DNA from: Actinomyces minihominis
GTDB taxonomy: Bacteria; Actinomycetota; Actinomycetes; Actinomycetales; Actinomycetaceae
Reading direction: 5' to 3'
Assembly (NCBI RefSeq): GCF_900187855.1
Contig: NZ_FYEG01000011.1
Coordinates: 1 to 48,332, forward strand
DNA: 48,332 nt
Below are positions 42,281 through 48,332 of the stretch, piece by piece (positions within the stretch are counted from its first letter, which is position 1; every line of letters begins with the position of its first letter). Below the pieces are notes generated by a model. That model saw only the letters and a program-made list of their open reading frames with translations, was not told the DNA's origin and searched no databases. The translations under genes were made by a program, and so were the position numbers.

Positions 42281-43549
42281 CTATTTTGCGCCAGACAGGG
42301 CTGGCTCTCGTTCAACAGGGCAGGACATGCACCGCGGGCCTCCGCGTCCTCTGCCCAGCTCAGATCCCTCGATCTCAATGACCTCAACTCCGGCCTCACG
42401 CATCGCCCGGTTGGATCGCGGGGTCCGAGAGTAGGCCACGACCCGACCCGGTGCCAGTGCCAGCATGTTGAACCCGTCGTTCCATTGCTCACGGGACAGC
42501 TCTGCGGAGGTGGCGTCGGGCCAGATGAATCGAAGCGGACGCTCCAGGGCTTCCTCAACGGCCCGGGGAACATCACTGCTCAACGTCCTCACCAGGGTTT
42601 TCTCCGATTCGGCATCCCATTCGAGTAGCACACAGGGTGATGCGATGGCCTCCGGATAGAGGACAAACTTGTCCCTATCAACCTGGGTCATCACCGTATC
42701 CAGGTGCATGAACTCTCGCCGCGAAGGCAGCATGATGGCAAGTACTCGGGTGGCACGACCGGCTTTGAACAGCTGTTCCGCCAGACGCTCAACGCCCTGG
42801 GGAGTGGTCCGTTCAGAAATTCCTATCGCCAGAACCCCGTCGCCGAGGACGAGAATGTCGCCGCCCTCAGCAGCTCGGTGCGCACCGGACATCCCGGTGG
42901 TCCAGATATCAAAATCGGCCTTCTTGAATGCCGGATGGAACTGATAGATCGCGCTGTAATGCAGGGATTCCCTCCTCCGCACCTCGCGTCGCATCGAGTT
43001 GATGGCGACACCCCCGTACATCCACACCGATGCGTCACGCGTAAACAGGTGGTTGGGAAGAGGTCCAACGAGGAAGTCATCAGCGCCCAGTGTCTGCGCC
43101 ACGAGTGAGGGGACCGGCGAAATCTGCTCCCATTCAGCCTTGGTGATTCCTTCGACGCACACCCGCGCTGTCCCGTACGGTGTCAGGCTGTCTGCCCATT
43201 CACGAAGAGCGGGGGCAAGCAACGGTCCGAGTCGCTTGTAGTTAACCGTGTTGTCGAGGACGAATGTCTTCGCCTCGGGGATAGCCAGGGTCTCCGTGAG
43301 CAAGTCTGTGAACTCAACGGTACGGACCCCCTGCTCTCGCATCTGTTCGGTGAAGAACTGATGCTCGGCTTTGGCCCGTTTCGGTGAAAGGAGGTCGTCG
43401 AAAAGGAGGTCGTTGTGGTTGGGGGGAGTGAGTCGATCAATCTCTGGTCCCGGCTGATGGACTATGACTGTCCTCAGTGGTGAGATCTCATCTTCAACAT
43501 GAATCTTCAGTGTTTGCGGCAAATCTTCGGTTACGACTTCGTTGCTCAT
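42281..43549 (-). CDS. arcA: Arginine deiminase
   Basis: 422 residues, ATG 43549. Converts arginine to citrulline and ammonia. VEDEISPLRTVIVHQPGPEI, LLFDDLLSPKRAKAEH, LPNHLFTRDASVWMYGG, REFMHLDTVMTQVDRDKFVL with catalytic His/Asp, NMLALAPGRVVAYSR and the terminal RGGPRCMSCPVER with nucleophilic Cys407. All guanidino-modifying enzyme motifs are intact. No arcB, arcC or arcD is adjacent, so the usual ATP-yielding pathway is not encoded here. Its place between argG and argH could link it to citrulline recycling. Confidence 0.95.
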   Translation of the reverse strand: MSNEVVTEDLPQTLKIHVEDEISPLRTVIVHQPGPEIDRLTPPNHNDLLFDDLLSPKRAKAEHQFFTEQMREQGVRTVEFTDLLTETLAIPEAKTFVLDNTVNYKRLGPLLAPALREWADSLTPYGTARVCVEGITKAEWEQISPVPSLVAQTLGADDFLVGPLPNHLFTRDASVWMYGGVAINSMRREVRRRESLHYSAIYQFHPAFKKADFDIWTTGMSGAHRAAEGGDILVLGDGVLAIGISERTTPQGVERLAEQLFKAGRATRVLAIMLPSRREFMHLDTVMTQVDRDKFVLYPEAIASPCVLLEWDAESEKTLVRTLSSDVPRAVEEALERPLRFIWPDATSAELSREQWNDGFNMLALAPGRVVAYSRTPRSNRAMREAGVEVIEIEGSELGRGRGGPRCMSCPVEREPALSGAK

Positions 43550-43568
43550 ACGAACTCAACTTTCTTGA

Positions 43569-45125
<1,557 letters not shown>

Positions 45126-45250
45126 CGCACCCCGGCCCAGCGCGCTTTGTTTCGCGCCTGTTGGCAACGTAATCTGAACCTGCTAGAAGCCCGGCTACGC
45201 ATCGGGACGACGAAGATCGCTGGATCTTCCACAATATAGAAGGAGAAACG

Positions 45251-46519
45251 GTGAGCGACCTCATCGAAGAGCTCCGCTGGCGCGGACTGGTTGCACAGCA
45301 CACGGACGAGAAGGCACTGTCCGAGGCGTTTGAGGACGGACCGGTTACCTTCTATTGCGGCTACGATCCCACCGCGCCCTCCCTGCATCACGGTCACCTT
45401 GTGCAGCTGATCCTCATGCGCCACCTGCAGAATGCCGGGCATAAGCCCCTGGCCCTGGTCGGTGGTGCCACAGGCTTGATTGGCGATCCTCGCGAGGTGG
45501 GGGAGCGCTCGATGAATGACACCTCCATTGTTGAAGAGTGGGCGGCACGCTTGCGTGCCCAGATCGAGCGGTTCCTTGACTTCGATGCCGAGGACAACCC
45601 TGCCAGGATGGTCAACAACCTGGACTGGACTGGGGAAATCTCTGCCATCGGTCTACTGCGTGACCTTGGTAAGCACTTCCGCCTCGGAACCATGCTCTCG
45701 AAGGACATCGTTGCTCGGCGACTCAAGTCAGATGAGGGAATCTCCTACACCGAGTTCTCCTACCAGATTCTTCAGGCCAATGACTACCTGGAGCTCTTCC
45801 GCCGGTACGGCTGCACGCTTCAGACCGGTGGCAACGACCAGTGGGGCAACCTGATTGGCGGCATGGACCTGATTCGCCGCGTTGAGGGCAAGGGTGTTCA
45901 CGCGATGACAACCCCGGTCATCACCAAGGCCGACGGTTCCAAGTTTGGCAAGTCTGAGGGGGGAGCCATCTGGCTTGATCCCGCCATGATGAGCCCCTAC
46001 GACTTCTACCAGTTCTGGCTTCAGACGGCCGATGAAGACGTAGTGCGAATGCTCAAGGTGTTCACTTTCCTCGATCGGGAACGTATCGAAGAACTAGAAG
46101 CGATCACGGCAGAGCGACCGCAGGCCCGTGAGGCGCAGCGCGTTCTTGCTGCCGAAGTGACCCGTTTCGTACATGGTGAGGACGAACTGCAACGGGTTCA
46201 GGCGGCTACGAACGCCCTGTGGGGTCGGGGGGATCTGCACGAGGTCGATAGTGAGACCTTGGCTGCGGCCATTCAGGATCTTCCCAAGGCTGAGATTGTC
46301 CTGGGTGAGACCACGGTGATCGACGCCCTGGTTGCCACCGGCCTCGAGGCCGGACGAAAGGCCGCCGTCCGTACGGTTAGCAGCAACGGACTCTCAGTCA
46401 ACAACGTCAAGGTCGCGGATGTCGATAGGGTCTTCGTGCCCGAGGATGTTCTTGCGGGTGGTGTTGTTCTGCTGCGTAAGGGTCGTAAGACTCTGGCCGC
46501 AGCAGTTGTAGAGGCCTAA
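45251..46519 (+). CDS. tyrS: Tyrosine-tRNA ligase
   Basis: 422 residues from GTG 45251 with AGAAGGAG upstream. Class I motifs: YCGYDPTAPSLHHGHLVQLI (HIGH is HHGH), GGATGLIGDPREVGER, LQTGGNDQWGNLIGGMDLI and TKADGSKFGKSEGGAIWL (KMSKS is KFGKS). The C-terminal S4-like domain (about 355-420) begins near TVIDALVATGLEAGRKAAVR. TyrS next to the rRNA operon is a frequent actinobacterial order. A hairpin follows the stop. Confidence 0.96.
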   Translation: MSDLIEELRWRGLVAQHTDEKALSEAFEDGPVTFYCGYDPTAPSLHHGHLVQLILMRHLQNAGHKPLALVGGATGLIGDPREVGERSMNDTSIVEEWAARLRAQIERFLDFDAEDNPARMVNNLDWTGEISAIGLLRDLGKHFRLGTMLSKDIVARRLKSDEGISYTEFSYQILQANDYLELFRRYGCTLQTGGNDQWGNLIGGMDLIRRVEGKGVHAMTTPVITKADGSKFGKSEGGAIWLDPAMMSPYDFYQFWLQTADEDVVRMLKVFTFLDRERIEELEAITAERPQAREAQRVLAAEVTRFVHGEDELQRVQAATNALWGRGDLHEVDSETLAAAIQDLPKAEIVLGETTVIDALVATGLEAGRKAAVRTVSSNGLSVNNVKVADVDRVFVPEDVLAGGVVLLRKGRKTLAAAVVEA

Positions 46520-46538
46520 GTCGAACTCACGATTGCTT

Positions 46539-46562
46539 AACGCTGACCTTCTGGTCAGCGTT
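46539..46562 (+). terminator. Hairpin after tyrS
   Basis: Perfect 10-bp stem AACGCTGACC / GGTCAGCGTT with a TTCT tetraloop, 19 bases after the stop. There is no long T-run but the stem is strong. Confidence 0.7.
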
Positions 46563-46580
46563 GCCACTTGAAGAAGGACC

Positions 46581-47978
46581 ATGGTCAAGTCAGCAGTTCA
46601 CAGTCTTTCATCGCTGTGGTGGCGGACACTCGGCAACGATCATCCTCCAGTCCTCGATGATGACGAGTCGGATGAGTATCTGACAGCAAGCCGCGAGAAC
46701 TCGCGGATCGTCCTCCACATCCTTGACTTCGCAGCCCGGCTTGGCGATGCGATGCTGGCTGTGGGGGCATCCGCACATGAGGTGACTGTCGCTTCGGGAC
46801 GGGCTGCTCGATCCTACGGACTCCATGGTGTGCACGTTGTCGTCACGTACAACTCTCTGTCGGTGTCCTATCAACAGCACGAGGATCAGTGGCCGGCGAC
46901 GATCACCCGGGTGGTGAAATGGGATCAACCCAACCATGCCAAGTTACAGGCATTGCAGGAGCTTCTCGTAGCGGTTGAAGATGGGTTGGAACTTCCTGAG
47001 GCACGAAGCCGTTTGCGGGAGCTGCGCAGAAGCCCGTTCCCCTACAACACGGCATCGGTGGCAGGCGCTTCGGCGCTACTTGCGATGGGTGTCAGCATCA
47101 TGTTTGGCGCCTCTGCGGTCATCATGATCCTGACATTCTTTGCGGCGCTGCTGGCAGCCTTCACGCAGGCTGGCCTCAGCAGGTTCGCACTGCCGATGTT
47201 CTTCAGCCAGATGGCCGGAGGTTTTGTCGTCACCCTTGTCGCCGTAGGTGTCAGCGCCCTGGCTCACTTGGGACTTGAGCCATTCATCGAAGTGCGTCCC
47301 TCAATAATCGTTGTAGCCGGAATCATGATGATGCTGGCTGGAATGTCGGCTGTGGGAGCAACCCAGGATGCCATTGATGGGTTTGCCGTGACAGCTAGCG
47401 GACGCATCCTTGACTTGACGATGAGGACGCTCGGCGTTGTGATCGGAATTCTGCTCGGCCTCCAGTTGGGATCACTGTTTGGAGTTGAGGTTCCGCTATT
47501 ACCCACGGCAGTTCCTTTCGGATCGATTCCTCATCAAATGGTGGGGGCGGCCCTGGTCTCTGGCGCGGCGGCCCTGACCAACGGGGGGCGAATCCGGATG
47601 GTTGGGATCAGTGCGATTCTTGGAATGGTTTCGATCGTCACCTTTGCTGGAGCAAGTCTGCTGGGCATCGGCGTAGCAATAGCGAGTGCGCTCGGGGCTC
47701 TCTTCGCATCCTTTATCGGGGGGACCCTGGCGGTGCGGACCCGGATCCCAGAGGTCGCGATGACCACGGCGGCAATCATCCCGCTGGTTCCAGGTGTTTC
47801 GATCTTCCGCGGTCTCCTTGGCATCGTCCAGGCAGAGGGATCCTTCGATGGTCTTGTCATTGGTGGCAATGCCCTGGTGGTTGCGGCCATGACGGCTGTG
47901 GCAATCGCTGCGGGGGTTTCGCTCGGTTTGTATATCTCGACACCCTGGAGGTCGAAGAGACGTCACAGCCATCGATGA
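46581..47978 (+). CDS. Threonine/serine exporter, ThrE family
   Basis: 465 residues, ATG 46581 after GAAGAAGGACC. The soluble N-terminal domain (about 1-155) contains RLGDAMLAVGASAHEVTVAS and GLHGVHVVVTYNSLSVSY, the ThrE/DUF1212 signature. About ten membrane helices follow in two halves (ALLAMGVSIMFGASAVIMIL ... MVGAALVSGAAALTNGGRIR ... IPLVPGVSIFRGLLGIVQAE). ThrE of Corynebacterium glutamicum exports threonine and serine. The basic end WRSKRRHSHR is cytosolic. It is the last protein gene before the rRNA leader. Confidence 0.92.
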   Translation: MVKSAVHSLSSLWWRTLGNDHPPVLDDDESDEYLTASRENSRIVLHILDFAARLGDAMLAVGASAHEVTVASGRAARSYGLHGVHVVVTYNSLSVSYQQHEDQWPATITRVVKWDQPNHAKLQALQELLVAVEDGLELPEARSRLRELRRSPFPYNTASVAGASALLAMGVSIMFGASAVIMILTFFAALLAAFTQAGLSRFALPMFFSQMAGGFVVTLVAVGVSALAHLGLEPFIEVRPSIIVVAGIMMMLAGMSAVGATQDAIDGFAVTASGRILDLTMRTLGVVIGILLGLQLGSLFGVEVPLLPTAVPFGSIPHQMVGAALVSGAAALTNGGRIRMVGISAILGMVSIVTFAGASLLGIGVAIASALGALFASFIGGTLAVRTRIPEVAMTTAAIIPLVPGVSIFRGLLGIVQAEGSFDGLVIGGNALVVAAMTAVAIAAGVSLGLYISTPWRSKRRHSHR

Positions 47979-48332
47979 CACGCCCGGGTGGGGGGTTGGG
48001 TGTGGGGTGTTTTTGGGGTTGGTGTGGGGTGGGTTTTTGTTGTGTTTGTTGGGTTTGTGGGTGGTGTGGTTGGGGTCACGGGGGTTTGGTTTGACGGTGT
48101 GGTGGGGTGGTGGGTAGTGTTCTTATTCGTTGCCCCGGTGGTCGGGATGTGGCTGGGCCGGTTTGGTTTGGTTGTGTTTTGGTTGTTGGGGTGAATGTCC
48201 TTCACTTTTTGTGTGGGTGTTGTTTGTGAACTTGATAGTGTGTTTTTTTGTTTGATTTTTGAGTGTACTCAATAAATTCTTTGTTTTTGTTGGTGTTTTT
48301 TTGGTTGGGATGGCTGCCGTCTTTTTTGGTGG
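47979..48332 (+). other. G/T-rich, C-poor leader probably just upstream of 16S rRNA
   Basis: 354 bases with very few C residues in 47988-48090, then T-rich sequence with TGTTTGTGAACTTGATAGTG at 48220-48240. That resembles the boxA/processing leader (GAACTCAATAGTGTG type) found shortly before 16S rRNA in actinobacteria. A Gly/Val/Trp-rich frame across it is low complexity and not a gene. The 16S gene should begin beyond the window end. Confidence 0.6.
48091..48120 (+). promoter_or_regulatory. Putative rRNA operon promoter
   Basis: TTGACG (48091-48096), an 18-base spacer, then TAGTGT (48115-48120). The -35 is near perfect and the -10 keeps TA...T. Position, more than 200 bases before the expected 16S gene, is typical of rrn promoters. 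Confidence 0.55.

Noticed and set aside
47988-48194. 68-residue Gly/Val/Trp reading frame
   Set aside because: Low-complexity product of a G/T-only sequence, with no ribosome binding site, in an rRNA leader.

Overview
The window reads as a chromosomal stretch of a fairly high-GC actinobacterium, most likely of the Actinomycetaceae type. This rests on a Streptomyces-like class A RNase P RNA, polyphosphate glucokinase, a full-length Lhr helicase, an actinobacterial MPEGD-type Nei glycosylase, a ThrE exporter, a CWB2-repeat/NlpC-P60 wall protein, several apparently leaderless starts and a G/T-rich leader of the kind that precedes 16S rRNA in this group. Family-level placement is inference; no rRNA gene lies inside the window.

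Region 1 (1-9.4 kb) is accessory DNA. It opens with the tail of a phage endolysin (Cpl-7 wall-binding repeat) and a strong terminator. Next comes a four-gene cassette: an HTH/double zinc-finger protein, a small SHOCT-like protein and two tandem large serine recombinases, a layout familiar from mobile elements of Firmicutes. After about 485 gene-free bases comes the most interesting segment, a compact three-gene set (4241-7798). It holds a 42-residue acidic peptide gene, a 686-residue fused ThiF-like/YcaO enzyme and an MFS exporter. A perfect 8-bp hairpin joins peptide and enzyme: the peptide stop codon is in one arm, the enzyme start codon in the other and the enzyme ribosome binding site in the loop. 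I read this as a minimal RiPP (ribosomally made, modified peptide) locus whose predicted peptide has no cysteine, unlike classical azole peptides. It is followed by structured non-coding DNA, the C-terminal stub of another serine recombinase, and an internally deleted IS1249-like (IS256 family) element.

Region 2 (9.4-12.1 kb) is an ABC-2 exporter (one ATPase, two permeases, joined by ATGA overlaps) divergent from an AbrB/MazE-type regulator. A tandem 9-bp repeat lies over the shared promoter region. Its nearness to the RiPP genes allows an immunity role, but nothing proves it.

Region 3 (12.2-20.5 kb): glnA (glutamine synthetase I), a TM2 membrane protein, a secreted CWB2-NlpC/P60 wall hydrolase with palindromes upstream, and a maltose-type ABC importer (binding protein and two permeases, no ATPase).

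Region 4 (20.5-36.2 kb): lhr, nei2 and tag (DNA repair), a zinc-binding alcohol dehydrogenase-family oxidoreductase, then a PhzE-like fused chorismate enzyme. That enzyme is preceded by a short leader peptide gene with tandem Trp codons (MHSFGWWPAR), which argues that it is the tryptophan-regulated anthranilate synthase TrpEG rather than a phenazine enzyme. Then come nif3, a DUF164 coiled-coil protein that has lost its zinc ribbon cysteines, and, on the minus strand, panB-map-ppgK-aldehyde dehydrogenase and rnpB.

Region 5 (36.4-48.3 kb): pheS-pheT, argR, argG, arcA (opposite strand), argH, tyrS, thrE and a C-poor G/T-rich leader with a plausible rRNA promoter. Arginine deiminase between argG and argH could close a citrulline-arginine cycle with them. 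No argCJBDF is present here.
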